64,000 nucleotides of DNA from CAVWSM01 sp963799425 (GTDB lineage: Bacteria; Actinomycetota; Actinomycetes; Jiangellales; Jiangellaceae), in NCBI GenBank assembly GCA_963799425.1, contig CAWCXA010000007.1:558001-622000 (forward strand), in the 5' to 3' direction. How positions within the stretch are numbered: the stretch's first letter is position 1; each line of letters begins with the position of its first letter. The translations under genes were made by a program, and so were the position numbers. Positions 33,790-42,740 of the stretch are shown piece by piece. Below the pieces are notes generated by a model. That model had not been told where the DNA came from. It worked only from the letters and a program-made list of their open reading frames with translations, and searched no databases.

Positions 33790-34035
33790 TCAGCCGGTCA
33801 AGGCGAGGTGCATGTCCTCCGCAGTCAGCCGGTCGGTGACCACGTCAACGAGCTGGATGTCGGGATCATCGAACGACACCTCGGGCAACGGGAGCGCTGG
33901 CGGCGGACTGCCCGGCTGGAAGGTGAACCTGCAACCAAGCAGCGTCCCCACGAACCGACTCGAATAGAACGTGACGTTGCCATCCACGGTCAGCGTGGTG
34001 GCGGTCGTCAGCGCATCGGGTGTAATCCAAGCCAC
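33790..34035 (-). CDS. Small conserved hypothetical, perhaps a fragment
   Basis: An 81-residue minus-strand frame (GTG 34035) whose sequence looks like genuine protein: LTVDGNVTFYSSRFVGTLLGCRFTFQ, PPALPLPEVSFDDPDIQLVDV, DRLTAEDMHLALTG. Such PPP...LPLPEVSFDD strands recall the C-termini of longer (about 200 residue) actinobacterial hypothetical proteins, so it might be a 5'-truncated gene. There is no signal or start-site evidence. It lies between the cupin and GMC genes, opposing both. Confidence 0.4.
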   Translation of the reverse strand: MAWITPDALTTATTLTVDGNVTFYSSRFVGTLLGCRFTFQPGSPPPALPLPEVSFDDPDIQLVDVVTDRLTAEDMHLALTG

Positions 34036-34065
34036 TGCCAGCAGATGCTGGCAGGGTCGGAGGTG

Positions 34066-35793
34066 ATGATGGACGAGCTCGGCTACGACGTGGTGGTGGT
34101 CGGCTCGGGCTTCGGCGGCTCCGTTGCGGCACTTCGGCTCACCGAGAAGGGCTACCGAGTCGCCGTGCTCGAGGCCGGTCGGTGGTTCACGTCCGAGACC
34201 TTGCCGCGTACGTCCTGGGACCTGCGCTCGTTCCTGTGGGCGCCCCGCTTGCGTTGCTATGGCATCCAGCGCATCCATGTGTTGCGCAACGTCGTCGTGC
34301 TCGCCGGCGCCGGCGTGGGCGGCGGTTCGCTCAACTACGCCAACACCCTGTATCAGCCACTTCAGGAGTTCTTCGACGATCCCCAGTGGTGCGACATCAC
34401 CGACTGGCGAGCTGAGCTGGCGCCCTTCTACGACCAGGCGAGGCGCATGCTCGGCGTCCGGGTCAACCCGACGACGACCCCGGCCGACGTCGAACTCCGT
34501 AAGGTCGCCGAGCGCATGGGCGTCGCCGACACGTTCCAGCGTGCACCGGTCGGCGTGTTCTTTGGTGACGGAGAGGACTGCGAGGGCACGGGCCCGTCGG
34601 CCAAGCCTGGGGCTGAGGTTGCCGACCCATACTTCGGAGGCGTCGGCCCCGCGCGTCGTGCGTGCATCGAGTGCGGCGCCTGCATGACCGGTTGCCGGCA
34701 TGGTGCGAAGAACATGCTCACCGACAACTACCTGTACCTCGCCCAGCGCGGGGGTGCGGTCATCCTCGCGATGACGACGGTGACGGGGTTACGCGAATCG
34801 TCCGACGGCGGCTACCTGGTGAAGGTCAGGCGTACGGACGGCCCGCCCCGCGACACACGTACGATCCGCGCCGGCCAAGTTGTCATCGCAGCCGGCACCT
34901 ACGGCACGCAGGATCTGTTGCACACGATGCGAGACAGCGGTGCGCTGCCACGCATCTCGAGCAAGCTCGGCAGCCTGACACGCACTAACTCCGAGGCGTT
35001 GGTCGGTGCCATGACTCGCGCTGGCGCCGGCAGCGACTACACGCGCGGAGTCGCAATCACGTCATCGATCTACCCCAACGATCACACGCACATCGAGCCG
35101 GTGCGCTACGGCAAGGGCTCCAACGCGATGGGTCTGCTGTCGACCATGCAGGTCCGCGGCGGTAGCCGTGTCCCGCGATGGGCGCGGTGGATCGGACTCG
35201 CGATGCGGCACCCGACCGTGGCCGTACGATCCTTCTCTGTGCGGCGCTGGTCCGAGCGCACTGTCATCGGGCTCGTGATGCAGTCGCGCGACAACTCGCT
35301 GCAGGTTCTGCGGGCGAAGAGCCGCGTCCTTCGCCGCCACCGGTTGACCTCCCGCCAAGGCCACGGGGCGCCGAACCCGACCTGGATCCCGGAGGCGCAG
35401 CAGGCTGCCGAGCTTCTGGCCGAGGGCATCGACGGCTTTCCGGGCGGCACCGTCGGTGACGTCTTCAACGTGCCGATGACCGCGCACTTCCTGGGTGGCT
35501 GTCCGATTGGCGCAAACCCCGAGCAGGGCGTCATCGACCCTTACCATCGGCTGTTTGGCTACCCCGGCATCCACGTGGTCGACGGATCAGCGGTGTCGGC
35601 CAACCTCGGCGTCAACCCCTCGCTCACCATCACCGCCCAGGCTGAGCGGGCGATGGCAATGTGGCCCAACGTGGGGGAGGCCGACCCGCGACCGCCGCAG
35701 GGGGATGGCTACCAACGGATCGCATCGATCGCGCCGAAGAACCCGTTGGTGCCTGAGGACGCCTACGGTGCACTGCGGCTGACGGTGGTCTGA
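34066..35793 (+). CDS. GMC-type FAD oxidoreductase (cholesterol-oxidase-like)
   Basis: 575 residues. Residues 1-35 form the FAD dinucleotide fold (VVVVGSGFGGSVAALRLTEKG). A four-cysteine cluster ACIECGACMTGCRHGAKNML near residue 205 could hold an iron-sulfur centre or be structural; it is found in a subgroup of GMC oxidoreductases. The C-terminal FAD segment HVVDGSAVSANLGVNPSLTITAQAERAM is typical. It likely oxidizes an alcohol, possibly a sterol. ATG 34066 follows GGTCGGAGG. A MerR gene begins three bases after its stop, so the pair forms an operon. Confidence 0.9.
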   Translation: MMDELGYDVVVVGSGFGGSVAALRLTEKGYRVAVLEAGRWFTSETLPRTSWDLRSFLWAPRLRCYGIQRIHVLRNVVVLAGAGVGGGSLNYANTLYQPLQEFFDDPQWCDITDWRAELAPFYDQARRMLGVRVNPTTTPADVELRKVAERMGVADTFQRAPVGVFFGDGEDCEGTGPSAKPGAEVADPYFGGVGPARRACIECGACMTGCRHGAKNMLTDNYLYLAQRGGAVILAMTTVTGLRESSDGGYLVKVRRTDGPPRDTRTIRAGQVVIAAGTYGTQDLLHTMRDSGALPRISSKLGSLTRTNSEALVGAMTRAGAGSDYTRGVAITSSIYPNDHTHIEPVRYGKGSNAMGLLSTMQVRGGSRVPRWARWIGLAMRHPTVAVRSFSVRRWSERTVIGLVMQSRDNSLQVLRAKSRVLRRHRLTSRQGHGAPNPTWIPEAQQAAELLAEGIDGFPGGTVGDVFNVPMTAHFLGGCPIGANPEQGVIDPYHRLFGYPGIHVVDGSAVSANLGVNPSLTITAQAERAMAMWPNVGEADPRPPQGDGYQRIASIAPKNPLVPEDAYGALRLTVV

Positions 35794-35796
35794 CGA

Positions 35797-36557
35797 ATGT
35801 CCAGGTATCGGCTCGAGGAGCTCGCCGCGACAGGCGGCGTGACCGCCCGCACGGTGCGCTTCTATCGGGAGCGCGGTCTGCTCCCGGCGCCGGTCCGTGA
35901 GGGGCGCATCGCCTGGTACGGCCAGGAGCATGTCGAGCGGCTTCGGCTCATCTCGCACCTGCTCGATCGCGGACACACGCTCAGCGGCGTCGCCGAGCTC
36001 CTCGATGCGTGGGAACAGGGCTCAGACGTTGCCGACCTCATCGGAGTCGAGCGGGCCGTGACCGAGCAGTGGCTCGACGAGGAGCCGATGACCCTGCAGC
36101 TGTACGAGATGGTCGAGCTGTTCGGTTCGGAGGCTTCGGCTGAGTCGCTGCTGGAGGCGGCGGCGCTGGGCTATCTGGACGTGCGTGGTGACGATGTCGT
36201 GCATGTCAGCCGCCGCCTGCTCGAGGCCTGTGTCGCGCTTGTACGCGAAGGCATTCCACTCATGACCGTCCTCGCCACCGCACGTCAGATGCGTACGCAC
36301 ACCGAGCCATCGCCGACATCTTCGTCGGCCTCGTGCGCCGGCATGTCCTCGACGAGCTCGAGCTGCTGCCGGCCCCCACGTCGCTCACCTCGGTGGCCGA
36401 GGTCGTCGCGCGCCTCCGCCCGCTGGCGGGGGACGTGGCCCAGGTCGACTTCGCGTTGAGCATGGACCGCCGCGTACGAGAGGAGTTCGGCGACATCCTC
36501 GAGACGCTTGCTAGGCGGCAGCGGGAGTCGCCTGAGCGCGGCCGCGCCACCAGCTGA
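35797..36557 (+). pseudogene. MerR-family regulator, frame disrupted
   Basis: The N-terminal HTH is a normal MerR domain: YRLEELAATGGVTARTVRFYRERGLLPAPVREGRIAWYGQEHVERLRLI, followed by a long coiled linker and a helical sensor half. Around 36300 the frame breaks: after RQMRTHTE the continuing protein (IADIFVGLVRRHVLDELELLPAPTSLTSVAEVVARL) is encoded in the next frame up to 36557. The sequences on both sides join smoothly, so one or two bases differ from a functional gene. Either a recent mutation or a sequencing error. It follows the GMC gene at three bases and likely regulates it. Confidence 0.75.
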
Positions 36558-37461
36558 TGGTCTCGGCGAAGGCGGTGTCGAGGTCGGTCGGTTGCTCACC
36601 GAAGGTCGTCGTGTAGGCCGTCGAGTCGACGACGAACGGTGCGTCCCACTGGTAGCGGACGACCTCGAGCTCACGCATCAACGGCATGACCAGCCCCGTC
36701 GCACGAATGGCCCACCACGGGGTCTGCTTCACCGGCGGGACTTCTACTCCGGCGGTTCTAGCCATCCTCGCCGCTACCGCACGACGACTCAGCGGAGGGG
36801 CCGTCGGGACATGCCACGCCCGGCCCCAGGCTCGCTCGTCGTGGCCGAGCCGCACCAGGGTGCGCGCGATGTCGGGCACGTAGGTGAACGAGTGCGGCGC
36901 ATCGGGGTCACCGACGACCCGCACGGTCTTGCCGGCAAGAAGCGGGGGCACGAACCGCTCGCCAAGATGGCTGGTCCCCAGCGCCTCAGCACCGAAGTAG
37001 TCAGACGCACGCGCCTCAGCCACCCGGACGCGCCCGGCGTTGTGCCGCTCGAGCGCGTCCTCCCACATGCGCACTCGCACCTGGGCCTTCTCGGCCGGGG
37101 ACGCGAGCGCCATGTCCTCGGTCATGGGGCGGTCGACGGGACCGTAGCCGTACAGATTGGCCATCATCACGTAGACCGCTCCGGCCGCCTCGGCTGCGTC
37201 GAGCATCGGTCCGGCCATCGGCGGCCAGTCGGTGGGCCAGCGATGGTAGGCGGGATTGACGCAGTTGTAGATGACTGACGCGTCAGCGGTCGCGGCGCGC
37301 AACGCGGCGGCGTCGGTGATGTCGAGCGCCACGTGCTCGATGCCCGGCTGACCGGTGCCGCCGTTCCGGCTGATCACCCGGACGTCATGACCGAGTTGGG
37401 CGAGCAGGCGTGCGGTGGCCGAGCCGATGACTCCCTTGCCGATGACGACGTGTCGTTCCAT
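36511..37461 (-). CDS. NAD-dependent epimerase/dehydratase family protein
   Basis: A Rossmann-fold protein of 316 residues, with HVVIGKGVIGSATARLLAQLGHDVRVISR at the start, an extended SDR fold with NLYGYGPV (YxxxK-like Tyr without a clear Lys), and GERFVPPLLAGKTVRVVGDPDAPHSFTYVPDIARTLV. ATG 37461 has GGAGGAG upstream; earlier in-frame codons add only a promoter-region tail. It is in NAD(P)H-binding epimerase type often divergent from a TetR gene. It overlaps the end of the MerR gene by 47 bases tail to tail. Confidence 0.88.
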   Translation of the reverse strand: MERHVVIGKGVIGSATARLLAQLGHDVRVISRNGGTGQPGIEHVALDITDAAALRAATADASVIYNCVNPAYHRWPTDWPPMAGPMLDAAEAAGAVYVMMANLYGYGPVDRPMTEDMALASPAEKAQVRVRMWEDALERHNAGRVRVAEARASDYFGAEALGTSHLGERFVPPLLAGKTVRVVGDPDAPHSFTYVPDIARTLVRLGHDERAWGRAWHVPTAPPLSRRAVAARMARTAGVEVPPVKQTPWWAIRATGLVMPLMRELEVVRYQWDAPFVVDSTAYTTTFGEQPTDLDTAFAETISWWRGRAQATPAAA

Positions 37462-37478
37462 GATGGCGTCTCCTCCGA

Positions 37479-37545
37479 GAGCAGTGATCTCGTCTGTGAC
37501 TAGTGTTCGCGTTCCTTGCATGATTGTCAAGAGCAGTGCTCACGT
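37479..37545. promoter_or_regulatory. Three copies of a 15-base operator-like motif
   Basis: GAGCAGTGATCTCGT (37479-37493), GACTAGTGTTCGCGT (37498-37512) and GAGCAGTGCTCACGT (37531-37545) are related in 11-13 of 15 bases and lie in the gap between the epimerase and the divergent TetR gene. The offset between copies 2 and 3 is 33 bases, about three helix turns. Confidence 0.55.
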
Positions 37546-37582
37546 TTGCGCACGCCGCTCTCGGCTGCCACGCTGCTCTGTC

Positions 37583-38305
37583 ATGAGCGCACCCCGCACC
37601 GCCCGCGAGCGGGCCCGGCTCGAGCTGACCAGCGAGATCAAGGAGACCGCCCGCCGGCATCTCGCGCGGGAGGGCGCCGCGGGCCTGTCGCTGCGCGCCG
37701 TTGCGCGGGACCTTGGGATGTCGTCGTCTGCGCTCTACCGCTACTTCGCGTCCCGGGACGACCTGCTCACGGCGCTGATCATCGACTCGTACAACGCCAT
37801 CGGTGAAGTCGCGGAGAAGGCCGACGCCAAGGCCGTCAAGACAGGCGCGTCCGCTGGCGGACGTTGGCTCGCAGTCTGCCGCGCGGTGCGGCGCTGGGCG
37901 CTCAGCCATCGGCACGAGTGGGCACTGGTCTACGGCACGCCGGTTCCGGGGTATGCGGCCCCACAAGACACCATTCAGCCCGCCACTCGGGTCCAGCGGG
38001 TGCTCATCCGCATCCTGCTGGGCGGACTGGCCTCGGGCGAGATCGGCGCACCAGAGACTCCGCTGCCAGGGCCTCGACTGCTCAGCGAGCAGGCCGTTGA
38101 GACGGCGGGTGCGCTGCCTGATCCCCCGAACGACGACATGGGCGAGCGGGTCCTGACGCTCTGGTCTGCGCTCATCGGGTCGGTGAGCCTCGAAGTCTTC
38201 GGGCAATACACCGACGTGCTCACAGACAACGATCGCTTCGCCGACCTCAACGTGGCTCTGGTCGCCTCGACTGCCGGGCTGCACGTTCCGATCGACACCC
38301 CCTAG
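37583..38305 (+). CDS. TetR/AcrR-family regulator
   Basis: 240 residues with N-terminal TetR HTH (ARREGAAGLSLRAVARDLGMSSSALYRYF style: AREGAAGLSLRAVARDLGMSS followed by ALYRYFASRDDLLTALI). The C-terminal domain (WLAVCRAVRRWALSHRHEWALVYGTPVPGYAAPQDT) matches the TetR_C_13/WHG type. ATG 37583 starts the conserved sequence. It is divergent from the epimerase gene and probably represses it via the three repeats in the shared gap. Confidence 0.92.
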   Translation: MSAPRTARERARLELTSEIKETARRHLAREGAAGLSLRAVARDLGMSSSALYRYFASRDDLLTALIIDSYNAIGEVAEKADAKAVKTGASAGGRWLAVCRAVRRWALSHRHEWALVYGTPVPGYAAPQDTIQPATRVQRVLIRILLGGLASGEIGAPETPLPGPRLLSEQAVETAGALPDPPNDDMGERVLTLWSALIGSVSLEVFGQYTDVLTDNDRFADLNVALVASTAGLHVPIDTP

Positions 38306-38336
38306 AGGTCGACATCCTGACAAGTCGCGAAGAACG

Positions 38337-39086
38337 TCAGAGCCGGCCCGCCTCGATGATGCGTGCGAGGAACTGGCGCGTGCGGGGTTGGACCGGGTCA
38401 CCGAGCACCTGTTTTGGCGGCCCGATCTCGAGGACCAGACCGTCGTCGAGGAATGCGACGCGGTCGGCCACCTCCCGCGCGAAGCTCATCTCGTGCGTAG
38501 CCATCACGATCGTCATGCCCTGCTGCTTGAGCTCGCGCACCAGCTCGAGAACCTCGCCGACAAGCTCGGGGTCGAGCGCACTCGTCACCTCGTCGAGCAG
38601 CAGCAACCGCGGGTCGTAGGCGAGCGCTCGTGCGATCGCGGTGCGCTGCTGCTGACCACCGGAGAGCCGGTCGGGGTATTCGTCGGCCTTGTCTGCGAGG
38701 CCGACGCGGGCGAGGAGTTCACGCGCTCGCGACTCCGCCCCTCGCCGCGCCACGCCATGGACCTTGCGCGGTGCGAGTGTCACATTGTCGAGCACGGTCA
38801 TGTGCGGGAAAAGGTTGTACGACTGGAAGACGATGCCGATACGCCGCCGGACCTCGTCCGGGTCGACGCGCGGGTCGGTGATGTCCCGACCGTCGAGCCG
38901 GATGACACCGTCGGTCACCGTCTCCAGCAGGTTGATGCAGCGCAGCAGCGTGGACTTTCCCGAGCCGGAGGCGCCGATCAGCGCGATCACCTCGTGCTCG
39001 GCGACGTCGAGGTCGATGCCGCGCAGCACCTCGAGGCTGCCGAAGTGCTTGACCACACCCGAGCATGAGAGCACCGGCGTCGTCAC
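38337..39086 (-). CDS. Polar amino-acid ABC transporter ATPase (GlnQ type)
   Basis: 249 residues. Walker A GASGSGKSTLL, Q-loop VFQSYNLFPHMTVLDN, signature LSGGQQQRTAIARAL, Walker B LLLLDEVTSALDPE, D-loop and H-loop MATHEMSFAREV. It powers import of a polar amino acid such as glutamate or glutamine. It is the last gene of the order binding protein, permease, ATPase, and its start overlaps the permease stop by four bases. Confidence 0.93.
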   Translation of the reverse strand: MTTPVLSCSGVVKHFGSLEVLRGIDLDVAEHEVIALIGASGSGKSTLLRCINLLETVTDGVIRLDGRDITDPRVDPDEVRRRIGIVFQSYNLFPHMTVLDNVTLAPRKVHGVARRGAESRARELLARVGLADKADEYPDRLSGGQQQRTAIARALAYDPRLLLLDEVTSALDPELVGEVLELVRELKQQGMTIVMATHEMSFAREVADRVAFLDDGLVLEIGPPKQVLGDPVQPRTRQFLARIIEAGRL

Positions 39087-39931
39087 ACGACACCTCCCGC
39101 CTGCTGCCGTCGCGCTGCCCGGATCGTCACCCAGTCCGCCAGGCGCGCTGTGGGAACGGCGAGGAGCACGAAGAGCAGGCCCGCGACCACGTACGGCGTG
39201 AAGTCGGCAAATCGCGCGGACTCGATCTGTGCGGCGCGTACGGCGTCGACAGCCCCGAGCACAGAGATGAGGCCCACGTCCTTCTGCAGTGCGACGAAGT
39301 CGTTGAGCAGCGCGGGAAGCACGCGGCGGACGGCCTGCGGCAGGACAACCAGCCGCATCGTCTGTGCATGCGACAGGCCGAGCGACCTTGCTGCGGCCCG
39401 CTGCGAGGGGTGTACGGACTCGAAGCCGGCGCGGAACACCTCGCCGACGTAGGCGCCGTAGGTCAGCACGATGGCAATGGTTCCGAGGACCACTGGTGAG
39501 GTGGGCACCCCTTCCAGTCGGAGCCCGGGAACGCCGAAGCCGATGATGTAGAGCAGGACGATGAGCGGCATCCCGCGGAAGAAGTCGGTGTAGGCCACAG
39601 CCAGCGCACGTACGGGAAAGAACACCGGCCCACGCAGGGTGCGCAGCAAGGCCACGGTCAGCGCGACGACCAGGATGAACAGCTCAGCCACCACGAGGAC
39701 GCGGACGTTGAGCCAGAAACCCTTGATGATGCGGGGGAACGACTCACGAGCCACGTCCCAGTCGAGGAAGGACTCCTGTACGCGCGGCCAACCTGGCGAG
39801 TTGACGATCGCCGCCCACATGACGGCCGCGAACACCAGTGTGCTGAGCAGGGCGACGAGCGTGGAGCGCCTGGCCCGGGACTGCCGATAGGCCTGGCGCT
39901 CCTGCTCGATCGTGCTCGATGAGAGTGTCAC
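39083..39931 (-). CDS. Polar amino-acid ABC transporter permease
   Basis: 282 residues of the HisM/GlnP type. After a basic N-terminal tail, a long first helix (LVALLSTLVFAAVMWAAIV), and the core helices LVVAELFILVVALTVALL and GMPLIVLLYIIGFG. The EAA-type loop reads GAYVGEVFRAGFESVHPSQRAAARSLGLSHAQTMRLVVLPQAVR, which docks the ATPase. It forms the membrane channel for the adjacent ATPase and binding protein. Confidence 0.92.
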   Translation of the reverse strand: MTLSSSTIEQERQAYRQSRARRSTLVALLSTLVFAAVMWAAIVNSPGWPRVQESFLDWDVARESFPRIIKGFWLNVRVLVVAELFILVVALTVALLRTLRGPVFFPVRALAVAYTDFFRGMPLIVLLYIIGFGVPGLRLEGVPTSPVVLGTIAIVLTYGAYVGEVFRAGFESVHPSQRAAARSLGLSHAQTMRLVVLPQAVRRVLPALLNDFVALQKDVGLISVLGAVDAVRAAQIESARFADFTPYVVAGLLFVLLAVPTARLADWVTIRAARRQQAGGVV

Positions 39932-39944
39932 GATGTGTGCGGCG

Positions 39945-40802
39945 TCAGGCCAGCAGCGGTGCGCCCTCGTCGGCCGCCAGCCACTTGTCGACGAACTCGC
40001 CCAGAGTCCCGTCGGTGTCCATCTCGTCTATGACGGCGCTGACGCACGCGGTCAGTGGACTGCCCTTGTCGAGCACCAGCCCGAACTGCTCCGGCGTGTC
40101 GCCCTCGGTCGGTGGGAGCTGCCCCACGAGCACGCCCGCGTCGAGCTCCGCCGCAACCATGAAGAACGCGGTCGGGAGGTCGACGACGATGGCATCGACC
40201 TGGCCGTTCTCCAGCGCCGTCTTGGCATCCTCGTTGGTATTGAATACCTGCGCGTCACTCGTGGGCTGGATGACCTCCTCGATCGCGGCCAGGCTCGTCG
40301 TGCCGACCTGGGCGCCCAGCGTGAGGTCCTTGAGGTCGTCGAGGCTGGTGACATCCGCCGCCGGCGACCCTTCGATCGTGATGACGGTCTGCTGCACGTC
40401 GTAGTACGCCGAGGAGAAGTCGACCTGCTCGGCCCGCTCCGGGGTGATGGAGAACTGGTTGATGTCGAAGTCGAAGTCCTTAGGGCCGGGCTGAATCGCT
40501 GCGTTGAAGGGCACCCGCACCCACACGACGTCAGCTGGGTCGACCCCAAGGCGTGAGGCAATCTCGGCCGCCACTGCGCCCTCGAACCCCTGGCCATTGG
40601 TGGGGTCGTCGTCGATGAACCACGGCTCGAACGCCGGCTCATCGGTGGCGATCGTGAGCTTGCCGTCCGTGACCGTGTTGCCCTCGAGGCAGGCACCGCC
40701 AGTGGTCGGCCCGCTGGTGGTGGCTTCTGGTTCGTCTTCCTCCGTGCAGGCCACAAGGGCGATCACTGCCGCGGTCAGGACGATGAAAAGGGGGCGGCGC
40801 AT
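39945..40802 (-). CDS. Amino-acid ABC transporter substrate-binding lipoprotein
   Basis: 285 residues. A lipobox is seen in FIVLTAAVIALVACTEED, giving a lipid-anchored Cys at about residue 19, followed by an acidic/Thr linker. The mature part is a type-2 binding fold: DGKLTIATDEPAFEPWFI, GFEGAVAAEIASRLG, FDINQFSITPERAEQVDFSSAYYDVQQTVI and GAQVGTTSLAAIEEV. It captures the amino acid for the permease encoded 13 bases downstream. It is divergent from purC. Confidence 0.92.
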   Translation of the reverse strand: MRRPLFIVLTAAVIALVACTEEDEPEATTSGPTTGGACLEGNTVTDGKLTIATDEPAFEPWFIDDDPTNGQGFEGAVAAEIASRLGVDPADVVWVRVPFNAAIQPGPKDFDFDINQFSITPERAEQVDFSSAYYDVQQTVITIEGSPAADVTSLDDLKDLTLGAQVGTTSLAAIEEVIQPTSDAQVFNTNEDAKTALENGQVDAIVVDLPTAFFMVAAELDAGVLVGQLPPTEGDTPEQFGLVLDKGSPLTACVSAVIDEMDTDGTLGEFVDKWLAADEGAPLLA

Positions 40803-40870
40803 GAGGACCCTCCCGTTGTGGGCGCGGACATGGTCAAATCCTAGGCCGAAGGGCGGGTTAACCTGCGGAC

Positions 40871-41752
40871 GTGCTGTTCGCGAAACCGCCCGCGCTCCCG
40901 GGCTACCGACACGTCTACTCGGGCAAGGTGCGCGACATCTATGAGGACGACTCCGGGCGGCTGCTGCTCGTGGCGAGCGACCGCATCTCGGCCTATGACT
41001 TCGTGCTCGACACTCCGATCCCCGACAAGGGCGTCGTGCTGACGCAGCTTTCGTTGTGGTGGTTCGAGCAGCTCACGGACCTGGTGCCCAACCACATCGT
41101 CTCGACGGACGTGCCAGACGCAGTCAGTGGCCGGGGAGTGCTGTGCGAGCGCCTGTCGATGTTCCCCGTGGAGTGTGTTGCGCGTGGCTACCTGGCCGGG
41201 TCGGGGCTGGCGGAGTACCTCGCTGGCGGCGCCGTGTGCGGCGTACCACTGCCGGCCGGGTTGACTGATGGATCGCAGCTGCCGGAGCCGATCTTCACGC
41301 CGGCGACCAAGGCTGACTTGGGCGCGCACGACGAGAACGTCACCTTCGAGCACGTCGCTGGTGTCGTCGGCGCTGACGTTGCCGAGCGGCTGCGGACCCT
41401 GACCCTCGAGGTCTACCGGCGCGCGGAGGCCGTCGCCCGAGACCGCGGCATCATCGTCGCTGACACCAAGCTCGAGTTCGGGGCGCGGACCGACGGCACG
41501 ATCGTCCTTGCCGACGAGGTGCTGACGCCCGACTCGTCGCGCTTCTGGCCGCTGGCCGAGTGGGAGCCCGGGCACGCGCAGGTGTCGTACGACAAGCAGT
41601 TCGTCCGCGACTGGCTCACGTCGGCAGACTCGGGCTGGGACCGTGCATCCGGTGAGCAGCCGCCGCCTTTGCCGGAGCATGTCGTGGAGGCGACCCGGGC
41701 GAAGTACCTCGAGGCGTACGAGCGCCTGACCGGCGCAAGGCTCGCCCTCTGA
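40871..41752 (+). CDS. purC: SAICAR synthase
   Basis: PurC (phosphoribosylaminoimidazole-succinocarboxamide synthase) joins CAIR to aspartate with ATP. The 293 residues include GYRHVYSGKVRDIYED, the SDRISAYDF motif, FPVECVARGYLAGSG, the IFTPATKADLGAHDENVTFE segment and IVADTKLEFG. GTG 40871 is the start. It is directly divergent from the amino-acid transporter and heads the purC-purS-purQ group; an ATP-grasp gene comes after. Confidence 0.97.
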   Translation: MLFAKPPALPGYRHVYSGKVRDIYEDDSGRLLLVASDRISAYDFVLDTPIPDKGVVLTQLSLWWFEQLTDLVPNHIVSTDVPDAVSGRGVLCERLSMFPVECVARGYLAGSGLAEYLAGGAVCGVPLPAGLTDGSQLPEPIFTPATKADLGAHDENVTFEHVAGVVGADVAERLRTLTLEVYRRAEAVARDRGIIVADTKLEFGARTDGTIVLADEVLTPDSSRFWPLAEWEPGHAQVSYDKQFVRDWLTSADSGWDRASGEQPPPLPEHVVEATRAKYLEAYERLTGARLAL

Positions 41753-41813
41753 CATTTCGGCGGCCGCTAGCATGGAGCCCTCACAGGTCCGACATCACAG
41801 CAGGAGCGCGCCA

Positions 41814-42059
41814 GTGGCCCGCGTCGTCGTCGACGTCATGCTCAAGCCGGAGATCCTCGACCCTCAGGGCAAAGCCGTGCTCGGCGCCCTCGGCCGGCTC
41901 GGGTTCGACGGGGTGACGAGCGTCCGCCAGGGCAAGCGGTTCGAGATAGAGCTTGCCGGGGACGCCGACGTCGATGTCCTCACCGACATTGAGAACGCCG
42001 CGAGCACGCTGCTGTCCAACCCGGTGATCGAAGACTTCACGATCCACGTGGAAGGCTGA
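41814..42059 (+). CDS. purS: FGAM synthase subunit PurS
   Basis: An 81-residue PurS, the small bridging subunit of the three-part FGAM synthase. ARVVVDVMLKPEILDPQGKAVLGALGRLGF and SVRQGKRFEIELAG match the family. GTG 41814 follows CAGGAGCGC. purQ begins three bases after the stop. PurL, the third subunit, is not next but at 59.2 kb. Confidence 0.95.
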   Translation: MARVVVDVMLKPEILDPQGKAVLGALGRLGFDGVTSVRQGKRFEIELAGDADVDVLTDIENAASTLLSNPVIEDFTIHVEG

Positions 42060-42062
42060 CCT

Positions 42063-42740
42063 GTGACCGCCCGCATCGGAGTGGTGACCTTCCCAGGCTC
42101 GCTCGACGACGTCGACGCGCGCCGCGCCGTCACGCTGGCCGGCGCCGAGGCGGTCGCGCTGTGGCACGGCGATGCCGACCTGCGGGGTGTCGACGCAGTC
42201 GTCCTGCCGGGCGGTTTCTCGTACGGCGACTATCTCCGCTGTGGCGCGATCGCCCGCTTCGCTCCGGTAATGACGCAGGTGATCGAAGGCGCGCGGCACG
42301 GCCTCCCCGTCCTCGGCATCTGCAACGGCTTCCAGATCCTCTGCGAGTCGCATCTGCTGCCGGGCGCGCTCATCCGCAACGACCACCGCAAGTTCGTCTG
42401 CAAGGACCAGCGGCTGCGCATCGAGCGCACATCGACCGCTTGGACCAGCGGCTACGAATCCGGCCAGGAGATCACGATCGTCCTCAAGAACGGCGAGGGC
42501 GGCTACGTTGCCGACGAGCGCACGCTCGACGAGCTCGAGCACGAGGGCCGAGTGGTGGCCCGCTACCTCGACGACAACCCCAACGGCTCCTACCGCGACA
42601 TCGCGGGCATCAGCAACGCCCGGGGCAACGTCGTCGGGCTCATGCCCCACCCCGAGCACAGTGTCGACACGTTGACCGGCCCGACGACCGATGGGCTGGG
42701 GTTCTTCGCCTCAGTGCTCGAGAGCCTTGTCGCGCGCTGA
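42063..42740 (+). CDS. purQ: FGAM synthase subunit PurQ
   Basis: A class I glutamine amidotransferase of 225 residues that feeds ammonia to PurL. Cys nucleophile in VLGICNGFQIL (near residue 86), His and Glu in GLMPHPEHSVDTL. VVLPGGFSYGDYLRCGAIARF is the oxyanion region. Start GTG 42063. It works with PurS and PurL to make FGAM from FGAR. Its end overlaps the ATP-grasp gene slightly. Confidence 0.96.
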   Translation: MTARIGVVTFPGSLDDVDARRAVTLAGAEAVALWHGDADLRGVDAVVLPGGFSYGDYLRCGAIARFAPVMTQVIEGARHGLPVLGICNGFQILCESHLLPGALIRNDHRKFVCKDQRLRIERTSTAWTSGYESGQEITIVLKNGEGGYVADERTLDELEHEGRVVARYLDDNPNGSYRDIAGISNARGNVVGLMPHPEHSVDTLTGPTTDGLGFFASVLESLVAR

